Assembly: GCF_900009265.2 (NCBI RefSeq)
Contig: NZ_LR735026.1
Location: 708,123-772,122, forward strand
DNA length: 64,000 nt
Direction: 5' to 3'
From: Planktothrix paucivesiculata PCC 9631
GTDB taxonomy: Bacteria; Cyanobacteriota; Cyanobacteriia; Cyanobacteriales; Microcoleaceae
Shown piece by piece: positions 54,988-64,000 of this stretch. The notes below the pieces were generated by a model that ran no database searches, was not told where the DNA came from, and saw only the letters and a list, made by a program, of their open reading frames with translations. The translations under genes were made by a program, and so were the position numbers. How positions within the stretch are numbered: the first letter of the stretch is position 1; each line of letters opens with the position of its first letter.

Positions 54988-56103
54988 TTAACCAATACCT
55001 TCAATAATCGGATGGAAGTAAAACGCAATACCCAAAACCGTATAAGCAGCCAAGAGTAAAACCCCCTCCAACCAATCGGAACGGCCATCGGAACTGACGG
55101 AGTTAGCAATTAACACAGAGACGGCAACGGCGATTAATTCAAAGGGGTTAAAATTCAAATCCATCGGTTTCCCTAATATCCATCCAGCTAAAACCAACAC
55201 GGGGGCTACAAATAAAGCAATTTGTAAACTTGAACCTAAAGCGACGGATACGGATAAATCCATTTTATTTTTCATCGCTACGGTAACGGCGGTGGCGTGT
55301 TCAGCCGCGTTACCAATAATGGGCACTAAAATCACCCCGGTAAATAGTGCTGTCAGTCCCAGACTAGAGGTAGCTTCCTCTAAAGTCCCCACCAATAATT
55401 CCGACTCGAAAGCTACAGTTAGGGTAGCCAATAACAAAACCCCAATCCACAGCTTTAAATTCACTTTTTCTGCCTCATGTCCGGCTTCTGCTGGGGTGAT
55501 TACGCCATCTTCATCGTTTTCGGCTACTCCCACATCATATAAATAGGAGTGGGTTTTCATGGAAAACAGCAGGGTGAGAATATAAACCGTAATTAAAACT
55601 ACCGCTACCGCCGCTGAGAGGGTTTGCATGGTGGATTCCTCAATGCCAATCGAGGTAACATCTACTGCCGTTGGTACTAAAATAGCAATGATGGCTAAAT
55701 TCATCGCCGAGGCATTCAAACGGGCAATAACGGGCTGGAATTTTTGTTCTTTGAAGCGCAAACCCCCTAAAAACATGGATAAACCCATGACTAACAGGAG
55801 GTTTCCCATAATTGACCCGACTAAACTGGATTTGACCACATCAATTAATCCAGCATTCAGGGCGACAACTCCAATAATTAATTCTGTTGCATTCCCAAAG
55901 GTGGCATTTAACAACCCGCCTAAATTCGGGCCCAGGACAACGGCTATTTCTTCGGTCGCAGTTCCCATCCAACCCGCTAAGGGGATAATCGCTAAAGCTG
56001 AGGTGACAAATACAATAGTTGATCCCCACTCCAAAAAGTGACCCGCAATCGAAATCGGCACAAAAATTAACAGGGCTGAGAGTATGGTTTTGGTATTCAA
56101 CAT
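54988..56103 (-). CDS. Calcium/proton exchanger (CaCA family)
   Basis: 371 aa with ~11 transmembrane helices. The two alpha repeats carry GNATELIIGVVAL and GNAAEHATAVTVAMK, the acidic motifs of cation/H+ exchangers such as CAX/ChaA. An acidic loop (VAENDEDGVITPAEAGHEAE) divides the two halves. Exports Ca2+ in exchange for protons. Promoter region contains nothing clear. Confidence 0.95.
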   Translation of the reverse strand: MLNTKTILSALLIFVPISIAGHFLEWGSTIVFVTSALAIIPLAGWMGTATEEIAVVLGPNLGGLLNATFGNATELIIGVVALNAGLIDVVKSSLVGSIMGNLLLVMGLSMFLGGLRFKEQKFQPVIARLNASAMNLAIIAILVPTAVDVTSIGIEESTMQTLSAAVAVVLITVYILTLLFSMKTHSYLYDVGVAENDEDGVITPAEAGHEAEKVNLKLWIGVLLLATLTVAFESELLVGTLEEATSSLGLTALFTGVILVPIIGNAAEHATAVTVAMKNKMDLSVSVALGSSLQIALFVAPVLVLAGWILGKPMDLNFNPFELIAVAVSVLIANSVSSDGRSDWLEGVLLLAAYTVLGIAFYFHPIIEGIG

Positions 56104-56253
56104 TTCAGTAATCAGTTATAGGATTGATCAGAGAACCTATTGCCCCTAGAAGGCTATATCAACAAGGATTATTTTTTTAACTCGACCTTTCAGGCATTAT
56201 AATTATAATCATCATCTGTAATACCTGTCAATCATTAATAATTAACCTTTAAA

Positions 56254-57717
56254 ATGAACTTTTTTAATAAATTATTGACGGCAATTGAACAACAAAATAG
56301 TTTGCTTTATGTTGCCCTAGAACCCGATCCCGATAGCCATATTTTTGCTACTGACAATTGTGGGGGAATTGATGGCGATCGCACTGATATTACTGAACAA
56401 TGGCAGGAATGGCTAGGTTATATTATTCGAGAAACTTCGGAATTTGTCTGTGCCTATAAACTCTCTTTGGGATTTTATTTGGGTTTGGGGATACCAGGTT
56501 TAAAACTTTTAGAAAAAACCATAAAATTAATTCCGCCTAATATTCCGATTATTTTAGATGCCAAATATAGCGATTTGAATTCTAGTACGGTTTTGGCTCG
56601 TTTTGTGTTTGAAGAATTAAAATTTGATGCTTGTACTTTGACTCCCTATGCGGGATTAGATCAAGTTGCACCTTTTTTAGTTTATCCTGATCAAGCAGTA
56701 TTTATTTCCTGTGCCACGGCTAATCCTTCTGCTTCTATTATCCAAGAATATCCTCAACCTCAGCAACCTTTATATTTAGAATTAGTTAAGGTATCTCAAA
56801 CTTGGGGAACTCCTGAACAATTGGGATTATTAGTGGGAATGATACCGGATATGTTAGCCAAAATTCGTCAAGCTGCACCGGAACAATTTATCTTATTAGA
56901 AGGGGATGTAGCCGAAGAAAATGATTTAATGGATGTAGACGATTTAACCCCAATTTTATCCGCCGGATTAAGTTTAAATGGCGATCGCTTATTATTACCT
57001 ATTCCCCCTCATTTATTAGAAAAACAAACCATCAGAACCGAAATTCAACAGTTAAGAGATCAAATCAACAAAGAAAGACAACAATTCATTACAGGAAATC
57101 CTACCTGTGATTTATGGTTGCCCGATGTTTGTTTTTTAAGACATCAACCCCATCGAGATTTGATTTTACAATTGTATGATATTGGCTGTATTGTTTTTGG
57201 GGATCATGTTCAAGCATCGGGAGAAACTTTCCCCTATTATATTGACTTGAGACGAATTATTTCCACACCCCAAATTTTTCATCAAATTGTCGGTGCCTAT
57301 GGGGATATTTTAGAAACCCTAAGCTTTGATAGAATTGCGGGTATCCCCTATGGTTCTTTACCGACCGCGACGGGGTTATCATTAAGATTACAACGTCCGA
57401 TGATCTTTCCGCGAAAAGAAGTAAAAGCCTATGGTGCGGGACGATTAATTGAAGGACATTTTCAACCAGGGGAAACTATTGTGGTGGTGGATGATATTTT
57501 AATTACGGGAAATAGTGTAATAAAAGGAGCCGAAAAGCTAAAATCTGCGGGATTAAAAGTTAATGATATTGTGGTTTTAATTGATCATGAAGGAGGAGTT
57601 AAAGAAAGATTAAAAGATAATAATTATCAAGCCCATGCCGTATTAACCCTTTCAGAAATAGCCGAAACCTTGTATGAAGCGAACCGAATTACCGAAGAAC
57701 AGTTTAACTTTTTTTAA
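56254..57717 (+). CDS. pyrFE: Bifunctional orotidine-5'-phosphate decarboxylase / orotate phosphoribosyltransferase
   Basis: 487 aa fusion for the last two steps of UMP synthesis. The N-terminal PyrF half (~1-275) has ALEPDPDS and the catalytic DAKYSDLNSS. The C-terminal PyrE half (~285-487) has AGIPYGSLPTATGLSLRL and the PRPP-binding VVVDDILITGNSVIKGAEKL. The order is F-E, the reverse of animal UMPS, a form typical of cyanobacteria. Followed by a GAATTAC heptamer array. Confidence 0.95.
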   Translation: MNFFNKLLTAIEQQNSLLYVALEPDPDSHIFATDNCGGIDGDRTDITEQWQEWLGYIIRETSEFVCAYKLSLGFYLGLGIPGLKLLEKTIKLIPPNIPIILDAKYSDLNSSTVLARFVFEELKFDACTLTPYAGLDQVAPFLVYPDQAVFISCATANPSASIIQEYPQPQQPLYLELVKVSQTWGTPEQLGLLVGMIPDMLAKIRQAAPEQFILLEGDVAEENDLMDVDDLTPILSAGLSLNGDRLLLPIPPHLLEKQTIRTEIQQLRDQINKERQQFITGNPTCDLWLPDVCFLRHQPHRDLILQLYDIGCIVFGDHVQASGETFPYYIDLRRIISTPQIFHQIVGAYGDILETLSFDRIAGIPYGSLPTATGLSLRLQRPMIFPRKEVKAYGAGRLIEGHFQPGETIVVVDDILITGNSVIKGAEKLKSAGLKVNDIVVLIDHEGGVKERLKDNNYQAHAVLTLSEIAETLYEANRITEEQFNFF

Positions 57718-57720
57718 AGG

Positions 57721-57768
57721 GAAGTAGGAAGTAGGAATTACGAATTACGAATTACGAATTACGAATTA
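57721..57768. repeat. Heptamer array GAATTAC after pyrFE
   Basis: Two GTAGGAA units followed by four to five GAATTAC units, directly after the pyrFE stop (57717). The rest of the gap to 57887 has no recognised feature. Confidence 0.85.
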
Positions 57769-57887
57769 CTAAGGGGTAATACTTCGACTTCGCTCAGTAA
57801 CAGGGTAATGGGGGAATATTAAGAAATAATATTGCTAGATATTCCTCTTTTTTTTAGTGTTTAGTGGGGATAAGTTTTAGGATTAAT

Positions 57888-58274
57888 TTATTGGAGTTGT
57901 AGAACTTGGCCAACAACTTCCGATAACTTTTGAGCATCAAAGGGTTTCGTTAGATATTCACTCGCCCCGGCTAGACGGCCCTGAACCTTATCAAAAGCCC
58001 CGTCCCTTGCGGTTAACATAATAATAGGTAAATTCTGAAACTGAGGAATACTGCGAACGGTGCGGCAAAGTTCTAGGCCATCAATTCCCGGCATCGCTAC
58101 GTCCAGAAGTAAAACCGAAACCGCTTCATGGTAAATCATTGATAAAGCATCCACAGCATTATCAGCAACCAGGACACGATATTCCTTCCCCAGTGCTTGT
58201 TGGATGAGTCCTTGCATAACTCTACTATCATCAACAGCTAAAATAGTGGGTATAAAATTTTGAGATACTGACAT
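57888..58274 (-). CDS. CheY-like single-domain response regulator
   Basis: 128 aa, receiver domain only. Acidic pocket DD (VDDSRVMQGL), phospho-acceptor Asp in VLLLDVAMPGIDG, the Thr in LTARDG and Lys in YLTKPFD are all present. No output domain. Faces the LOV kinase at 58938 divergently; the kinase lacks its own receiver, so this protein is a candidate partner. Confidence 0.92.
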   Translation of the reverse strand: MSVSQNFIPTILAVDDSRVMQGLIQQALGKEYRVLVADNAVDALSMIYHEAVSVLLLDVAMPGIDGLELCRTVRSIPQFQNLPIIMLTARDGAFDKVQGRLAGASEYLTKPFDAQKLSEVVGQVLQLQ

Positions 58275-58937
58275 AGTAATTCATGTTCGGTGAGTCGAGA
58301 TGCCCTGCTAGGAGTGGTAATCAAGCCAATGAAAAATCAGCTAATTTGCTAGATCGCCCAGCCTACTATCTATTACTTTTATTATATATCAAAAGTATTG
58401 TTTCACTTTTATATCAACAATTCTATACTTTAACCTGGACAATTATGAAGGAAATTTAATCAAACCTGCTGGGGATGTTTCTGATTAATCAAATAGCAAA
58501 AAATTTAATAGTTTTGAATCGGACAAATTACTCAAACGTCACCATACCGCATTACCAGACCTAGACCTTTATGGTGTGTACCCTAGAAATAGCACAAAAA
58601 ACTATTTTTCCATCACGGGCGAGATTTTTTATGGGCGTAAAGATTTTTTGCATTAGCCCAGATCAAAAGTAAAATTGGCTTCAACCTTTGTTAAGATCAA
58701 AGCAGATCAAAAAAAGTTGTGTGAGATCACGACGTTTGGACAAACAATGTCATACAGCTAAGGCGAGTCAAATAAAAGTCAGAAGTCGGGTAACAGTCGA
58801 GGGACACCAGATGTTAAGGTGTTGAGGTGTTAGCAACTAACCCTTGACCCCTCAGTTAATGCAAACATCTCACCCCAAAAAGCTAAATACCCGGTTGCTG
58901 ATATCTAGCCACTCCCTTTGTATGGTGATTACCGATA
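58275..58937. other. Long intergenic region between response regulator and LOV kinase
   Basis: About 660 bp, divergent promoters. AT-rich near the regulator, with GGTGTTGAGGTGTTAG repeats near 58818-58835. No ORF, tRNA or strong hairpin was recognised; a small RNA cannot be excluded. Confidence 0.4.
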
Positions 58938-61900
58938 ATGAACGCAAGATTTTTAGGTCAAACCATGTTCAGCCCAGAGGGCAACAATCTTTCTCAGGTC
59001 ATCCACAGGTTTGCTGAAATTCCCTTTGATGATTTGACTCACTTAGCGTCCCATCTCGCCCAGGCACCCATTGCCTTAATTACCTTTATGGATGCCAGCC
59101 ATCAGTGGTTGAAATCCCAGGTGGGTTTAACGGAAAAAATACATCCCTATTTGAATTTCTGCGAGTTTATTATTGAATTATATTTTCCCGCCGATTCGTT
59201 GATCAAGGAGCAAGACGACCCGGATAATCCTTTAAGGCTTAATGGCTCTAACTCTACTTTAAAACTATCCCCAGAACCGATTATTATTTCTGATACCTGG
59301 AATGATCAACGGTTTGCTTCTCAACCCCTAGTTAAACAAGATCCTGGGATTCGATTTTATTTGGGTATTCCCTTAATGACCGCCGATCACTTAATCGTGG
59401 GAATGCTATCGATCATGGATGATCAGCCACGGGAGTTACACCCTGAAACGATTAAGGCGTTACAAGCACTCAACAATCAAATTATTAGCCAAATCAATTT
59501 ACACCGCCAACTGATTCACTCCAAAACCAAACTTAGTCAACTCGAAGATATTATTAATGAACGCAAGCAAGTCTGGGAACTGGTGCGTCAAGAAAGAGAC
59601 TTTGTTTGTGCAGTTCTGGACACGGTTAGTGCTTTAGTAATTGTTCTTGATCCCGATGGTCGAATTATTCGGTTTAATCGAACCTGTGAACAACTGACGG
59701 GATATTCTGCCGAGGAAGTCGAAGGCAAAACCTTTGATGAGTTGGGAGTTAACCTATTACCCTTTCCTTCTAGTAATCAAGGGGCTTCGGGGCCGATGAT
59801 GATTGAGTTTGACGAATCTCCTAAATCGGTGAAAACTCAAAATTTAGTTCCTCTAATCCCCAATCAAACCCGTTTAAATGGTTGGGAAACCGAATGGGTG
59901 AAACCTGGTGGTCAACGTCATTGGATTGCTTGGTCAAATACGGCTTTGTTTCAGGCGAATGGCTTGGTCAAATATGTGATTGCTACGGGAATTGATATTA
60001 CCGAACGCAGACAGTCCGAAGTGCGGATGGAATTACTAGAAAGGGCGATTACTGCCAGCCCTAGCGGAATTGTGATTAGCGATTTTACTGCCAGCGATTG
60101 TCCGATTATCTACTGTAATCCCGCCTTTGAACGATTAACTGGCTATTCTCAGGAAGAAGTTTTAGGGCGCAATTGTCGGATGCTCCAGGGTGAGGATACT
60201 GACCCGCAAGAATTAGATCGTCTCAGGGACGCACTTGCCCAACATACCAATTGTAGCGTTACCCTAAAAAATTACCGCAAAGATGGCAATTCGTTTTGGA
60301 ATGAACTCTCGATTTCCCCCGTGCGCGATCGCGAAGGACGTTTAACCCATTTTATTGGAATTCAAACCGATATTACCCAACGCAAACAGTCGGAGGATGC
60401 TTTACGCGAAAGCGAAGCCCGTTATCGACTTTTGGCTGATCATGCCACGGATTTAATTTCTCGACATAGCAACGATGGGACTTATTTATATGCTTCTCCG
60501 GCTAGTCAGCAATTATTAGGATATCAACCGGAAGAATTGATCGGAAAATCGGTCTATGACTTGATTCATCCCGAAGATTGGCAAGTAACTCAAGAAAAGT
60601 TTTTACGATTAAGAAATACTCAAGATATTGATACCGTTAGTTACCGAATTCTATGTCGCAATGGACAATATATCTGGTTTGAAAGTACCTGTCATGGGTT
60701 AGAAAATCAGAACTCAGAAAATATTGATGAAGTGATTGCGGTTTCGCGGAATATTACGGAACGCAAAAAAGCTGAAACCCTATTATTAGAGCGATCACGG
60801 CTTTCTCAATTGGAAGCAGAAATAGGAACAGCCCTGGGACTTATGGGGTCAATTACCACCATTCTAGGCCGTTGTATGCAGGCGATCGCCGATTATCCCG
60901 ATGTAGTCGGGGTAGGAATTTGGACATTAAATTTTAATAGTAATCAATTAGAACTGCAAGCCAATTCCGGGTTAACTATTCACCCAGAAAATATCACCGA
61001 AACCGATGTTTTAACCTATTCGATTTCCGATTCTCAATCCTTGATCACCAGTCGGACTGTGGATTTGCCCTTGGTGGTCGAAGGTCGTTTAGTCGGGTTA
61101 ATGGCAATTTGTACTAAAGAAACCCTCAATGATGAAGCTCGGGGAGTTTTGGGCTGGGTGGCAAATGCTTTAGCTGTTGGCATTGATCGGGTCAAGGCGC
61201 GGGAAGAACTGCAAAGTCGCCGGGAAGGGTTATTATTTCGGTTGGCGAGTCAGATTCGCGATTCCTTAGATATTGATACCATTCTGGGAACCGCCGTCAG
61301 TGAAATTCGAGCCTTATTACGGGTGGATCAATGCCATTTCCTTTGGTATCTACATATTCAACCCAATCAACAACCCAGTTTCACCGTCACCCATGAATCC
61401 CTAAATCCCACTTTATCCAATGGTTTGCAGGACTATCCCCAGGAACAAATTCCTTTGTTAGCCGAAAAAATTCGGATGGCCCAAACAATTAAAATTGATA
61501 ATATTCACACCACAACTGCTTTAGATGAATCTACCACCAGGTTTCTACAGGAAGCGGGGATTTTCTCCCTATTATTATTGCCCTTGGAAACGCGATCGGG
61601 TCAACGGGGAGCGGTAGTTTGTAATCATTATGCCGGATATCGACCTTGGCGCGATAGTGAGGTGGAGCTTTTGCGGGCGGTGGTGGATCAGTTAGCGATC
61701 GCTATTGACCAAGCCGAATTATATGCCCAAACCCGCGCAGCGGCCTTAGCAGCCCAAACCCAAGCCTTTCATTTGAGTGAAGCGTTACAGGATTTGAAGC
61801 AAAAGGAATCCCAATTAATTCAAAGTGAAAAAATGTCGAGTTTAGGACAAATGGTGGCGGGAGTTGCCCATGAAATTAATAATCCGGTTAACTTTATTTA

Positions 61901-62660
61901 TGGGAATCTTACCTATGCCAAAGAATATACTCAAGATATTTTAGAATTGTTGGAATTATATCAAGAAATTTATCCCGTTGCAACTCCGGCAATTCAAGCG
62001 AAAGGTGAAGAAATTGAATTAGAATTTTTAGTTGAAGATTTACCAAAAATTCTATCTTCGATGGAAATGGGGGCTGATCGGATTCGTCAAATTGTGGTTT
62101 CTTTGAGAAGTTTCTCTCGATTAGATGAAGCTGAAATGAAGCCTGTCAATATTCATGATGGTATTGATAGTACATTATTGATTTTACAAAATCGGTTAAA
62201 ACCCAAAGGAGCATCCGGTGGGATTGAGTTAATTAAGGAGTATGGCAAGTTACCCAAGGTTGAATGTTATGCCGGACAGTTGAATCAGGTGTTTATGAAT
62301 TTAATTGGGAATGCCATTGATGCCTTAGATAATCAATCTGAACCTCGAATCATTAAAATTGCTACGGAGGTAATTCCTCCTGATTTAACGGAGAAAAAAG
62401 GCAAATTACCACCTTTAGAACAAGTCAGAATCACCATTCGAGATAATGGCCCTGGAATCGAAGACAAGGTTAAAAACCGACTATTTGACCCATTTTTTAC
62501 CACCAAACCCGTCGGAAAAGGCACGGGTTTAGGATTATCAATTAGTTATAAAATTGTAGTCGAACAACATCGTGGAGAAATTCTTTGTTACCGAGATCCC
62601 GATAATTTTACGGTATTTGAAGTTTCTATTCCTATTTTTCAAAAAGAACACAATCGATAA
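58938..62660 (+). CDS. GAF-PAS-LOV-PAS-GAF sensor histidine kinase
   Basis: 1240 aa. Order: GAF (~15-190), PAS (~225-355), LOV (~363-485), PAS (~492-615), GAF-like (~625-750), GAF (~765-920), coiled coil, HisKA with H978 (AGVAHEINNP) and HATPase_c (NLIGNAIDAL, DNGPGI, GTGLGLSI). The LOV domain has GRNCRMLQG with adduct-forming C413 and flavin contacts N412, R414, Q417, N445, N455 and Q476; these spacings equal plant phototropin LOV1. Predicted FMN-binding blue-light receptor. The extra GAF domains may bind other ligands; no bilin Cys was identified. No receiver, so phosphotransfer goes to a separate regulator, perhaps the one at 57888. No membrane segment. Confidence 0.94.
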   Translation: MNARFLGQTMFSPEGNNLSQVIHRFAEIPFDDLTHLASHLAQAPIALITFMDASHQWLKSQVGLTEKIHPYLNFCEFIIELYFPADSLIKEQDDPDNPLRLNGSNSTLKLSPEPIIISDTWNDQRFASQPLVKQDPGIRFYLGIPLMTADHLIVGMLSIMDDQPRELHPETIKALQALNNQIISQINLHRQLIHSKTKLSQLEDIINERKQVWELVRQERDFVCAVLDTVSALVIVLDPDGRIIRFNRTCEQLTGYSAEEVEGKTFDELGVNLLPFPSSNQGASGPMMIEFDESPKSVKTQNLVPLIPNQTRLNGWETEWVKPGGQRHWIAWSNTALFQANGLVKYVIATGIDITERRQSEVRMELLERAITASPSGIVISDFTASDCPIIYCNPAFERLTGYSQEEVLGRNCRMLQGEDTDPQELDRLRDALAQHTNCSVTLKNYRKDGNSFWNELSISPVRDREGRLTHFIGIQTDITQRKQSEDALRESEARYRLLADHATDLISRHSNDGTYLYASPASQQLLGYQPEELIGKSVYDLIHPEDWQVTQEKFLRLRNTQDIDTVSYRILCRNGQYIWFESTCHGLENQNSENIDEVIAVSRNITERKKAETLLLERSRLSQLEAEIGTALGLMGSITTILGRCMQAIADYPDVVGVGIWTLNFNSNQLELQANSGLTIHPENITETDVLTYSISDSQSLITSRTVDLPLVVEGRLVGLMAICTKETLNDEARGVLGWVANALAVGIDRVKAREELQSRREGLLFRLASQIRDSLDIDTILGTAVSEIRALLRVDQCHFLWYLHIQPNQQPSFTVTHESLNPTLSNGLQDYPQEQIPLLAEKIRMAQTIKIDNIHTTTALDESTTRFLQEAGIFSLLLLPLETRSGQRGAVVCNHYAGYRPWRDSEVELLRAVVDQLAIAIDQAELYAQTRAAALAAQTQAFHLSEALQDLKQKESQLIQSEKMSSLGQMVAGVAHEINNPVNFIYGNLTYAKEYTQDILELLELYQEIYPVATPAIQAKGEEIELEFLVEDLPKILSSMEMGADRIRQIVVSLRSFSRLDEAEMKPVNIHDGIDSTLLILQNRLKPKGASGGIELIKEYGKLPKVECYAGQLNQVFMNLIGNAIDALDNQSEPRIIKIATEVIPPDLTEKKGKLPPLEQVRITIRDNGPGIEDKVKNRLFDPFFTTKPVGKGTGLGLSISYKIVVEQHRGEILCYRDPDNFTVFEVSIPIFQKEHNR

Positions 62661-62774
62661 TCGGTTATAGAAAGAAGCACCGCAACCATGGCAAAATCAT
62701 CGTTTCTGGGTTCTACCTAGAAATGCTATTTATTGAGGTGCCTCCTATTATCCTCTTATTTGAAGCATAACTTG

Positions 62775-63731
62775 TTAACCTATTAAGTTTGTATTTGCCA
62801 TATTATTATTTATAGCATTTAATAAACAATTTATTACCCTTGACACACAAGGAACGGGAACACTATTCCCAATTAATCTGCGGGCGGTCGAATAGGAAGT
62901 GACCATTTTAAACTCATCGGGAAAACCTTGTAAACGCAGCATTTCTCGCTCTGTTAACCTTCGTTCTCCATTGACTAATAAATAATTATAGGATGCCCCG
63001 GCTCTTAAGGCACAGGAATAGGGATAAGCACTAATATGACCGGCTTTATTTTCATGCCAAATTGTCGGTTCAGTATGGGTTTTACCCTGATATTTAATTA
63101 AACGATTATTACGGATTTTTTCCGAAGCATAATAAAAGTCTGAAACTTGCGGTTCTAAAATTTCTGTTAAGGGTTTCATCGGGATTTTTTGAACCTCCCA
63201 GCGAAAGGGTAACGGTTGACGATAACCCACAATAAAAATTCGTTCTCGCTTTTGCGGTAATCCACAATTTAAGGCATTTAGCACTTTATATTCAACAGTA
63301 TAACCTAATTTTTCTAAAACTTCAATAATAGATTTTAAGGTTTTTCCCTGGTTATGTCCCACTAATTGTTTGACATTTTCTAGGATGAAATAATTGGGTT
63401 TTTTACAAGCCAAAATTCGAGCAATATCAAAAAATAACGTTCCTCTAGTGTCTTCAAATCCTTTAAGTTGTCCACAAATACTAAAGGGTTGACAGGGAAA
63501 ACCCGCTAATAAAATATCATGTTCGGGAATATCTTCCGCTTCAATTTGAGTAATATCTCCAGCCGGTTTTTCTCCAAAATTCATCTGATAGATTTTTTGA
63601 GCATCGGGATCAATATCTGAGGAAAAAACACACTGTGGATGAATATTTTTAGCAGTATTTTTAGCAGTTAATACTTGATTAATCGCCGATCTAAATCCTC
63701 CAATTCCACAAAATAAATCAATATATCTCAT
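62775..63731 (-). CDS. C5-cytosine DNA methyltransferase, orphan
   Basis: 318 aa. Motif I DLFCGIGGF (SAM binding), motif IV GFPCQPFS with catalytic C80, motif VI ENV (118-120), motif VIII QKRERIFIVG, motif X GNSVPVP. Complete and functional by motif. The target-recognition domain (~190-250) gives no readable specificity. No restriction enzyme gene lies next to it in the window; genomes this rich in HIP1 (GCGATCGC) often have HIP1-modifying methylases, but a link is speculative. Confidence 0.93.
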   Translation of the reverse strand: MRYIDLFCGIGGFRSAINQVLTAKNTAKNIHPQCVFSSDIDPDAQKIYQMNFGEKPAGDITQIEAEDIPEHDILLAGFPCQPFSICGQLKGFEDTRGTLFFDIARILACKKPNYFILENVKQLVGHNQGKTLKSIIEVLEKLGYTVEYKVLNALNCGLPQKRERIFIVGYRQPLPFRWEVQKIPMKPLTEILEPQVSDFYYASEKIRNNRLIKYQGKTHTEPTIWHENKAGHISAYPYSCALRAGASYNYLLVNGERRLTEREMLRLQGFPDEFKMVTSYSTARRLIGNSVPVPCVSRVINCLLNAINNNMANTNLIG

Positions 63732-63962
63732 TCCTGATTTCTACGTTATATAGCTTTTTAATAGCTTCTAGGGTTGGTTTCCAACTATTTTCATAAATAG
63801 GATAAAATATTGATGCAATTTATTAACATAGATTTGTGATAAAAACCCGTAGGGCTAGGCGCAAAAAGGGTTGCGTCTCCCAACCCCTAGGATAAAACCA
63901 TTCAGGTTAGGACAATACTAAACCTGTAGGACTTACGCAGAATACCCAATTATACACCATCT

Positions 63963-63990
63963 GTAGGGGCGAACGGCCGTTCGCCCCTAC
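63963..63990. repeat. Perfect 28-bp palindrome at the right end
   Basis: GTAGGGGCGAACGG and its reverse complement, with no loop. Related to the palindrome at 25252-25312. The intergenic stretch 63732-64000 also holds an AGGACTTACGCA terminus near 63930; no gene is seen. Confidence 0.85.
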
Positions 63991-64000
63991 TAGATATGGT

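Noticed and set aside
55628..56041. 137-aa plus-strand frame
   Set aside because: Antisense shadow of the Ca2+/H+ exchanger; codon pattern follows the minus strand.

Overview
The window reads as chromosomal DNA of a filamentous, non-heterocystous cyanobacterium, most like Planktothrix or a close Oscillatoriales relative. Evidence: frequent GCGATCGC (HIP1) octamers, moderately AT-rich coding sequence, and typical cyanobacterial genes such as the DUF3038/DUF4335 pair, a Tic20-like protein, the arginine dihydrolase ArgZ/AgrE, a pyrF-pyrE fusion, a prokaryotic phytochelatin synthase and KaiB/KaiC homologues. The genus is an inference from overall character, not a database match.

Layout. 1-8.5 kb: a WGR/galectin-like/DUF1963-like protein, a lipid-binding-fold (SRPBCC) protein, an M48 protease and a 900-aa RTX/Calx-beta protein. 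8.7-11.7 kb: tRNA-Val, a DUF2227 protein, MazG, a phytochelatin synthase-like protein and relics of small modules. 11.8-19.4 kb: a degraded KaiC-like / KaiB-like / KaiB-like / hybrid histidine kinase operon, broken by two transposon relics. 19.5-20.4 kb: a DUF433/DUF5615 toxin-antitoxin pair flanked by copies of the 3' end of mazG. 20.5-28.2 kb: small envelope-associated proteins, the DUF3038-DUF4335-OmpA operon, fmt, and a STAS-sugar transferase fusion with an RsbW-like kinase. 28.2-40.4 kb: mainly housekeeping genes (5-oxoprolinase-like enzyme, rimI, glyA, tic20, rpsF, argZ/agrE). 40.7-42.7 kb: a NucS-like nuclease and a toxin-antitoxin pair whose toxin is split by a 101-bp MITE. 43-51 kb: a CBS-PAS hybrid kinase and three alpha/beta hydrolases. 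51-57.7 kb: argB, mreBCD, a Ca2+/H+ exchanger and pyrFE. 57.9-62.7 kb: a CheY-like regulator and a large sensor kinase containing a complete LOV photoreceptor domain. 62.8-63.7 kb: an orphan C5 DNA methyltransferase.

Most striking signals. (1) The kai-like operon: conceptually removing one transposon relic (bounded by TTAG duplications) extends the second KaiB-like gene and makes it overlap the kinase start codon as ATGAATGA, so an ancestrally coupled KaiB-kinase operon can be read from the present sequence. (2) The LOV-GAF-PAS histidine kinase keeps every flavin-contact residue at canonical spacing. (3) A galectin-type carbohydrate-recognition motif lies in a bacterial WGR protein. (4) A MITE splits a PIN toxin and can be removed in silico to give a perfect reading frame. 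(5) mazG 3'-end copies bracket a toxin-antitoxin module. (6) A STAS domain is fused to a sugar transferase beside its likely anti-sigma-type kinase.

The intergenic DNA is rich in heptanucleotide tandem arrays, palindromes and small inverted-repeat elements; several abut start or stop codons, and one lies in frame inside a gene. No CRISPR array, rRNA, prophage or large biosynthetic cluster was seen.
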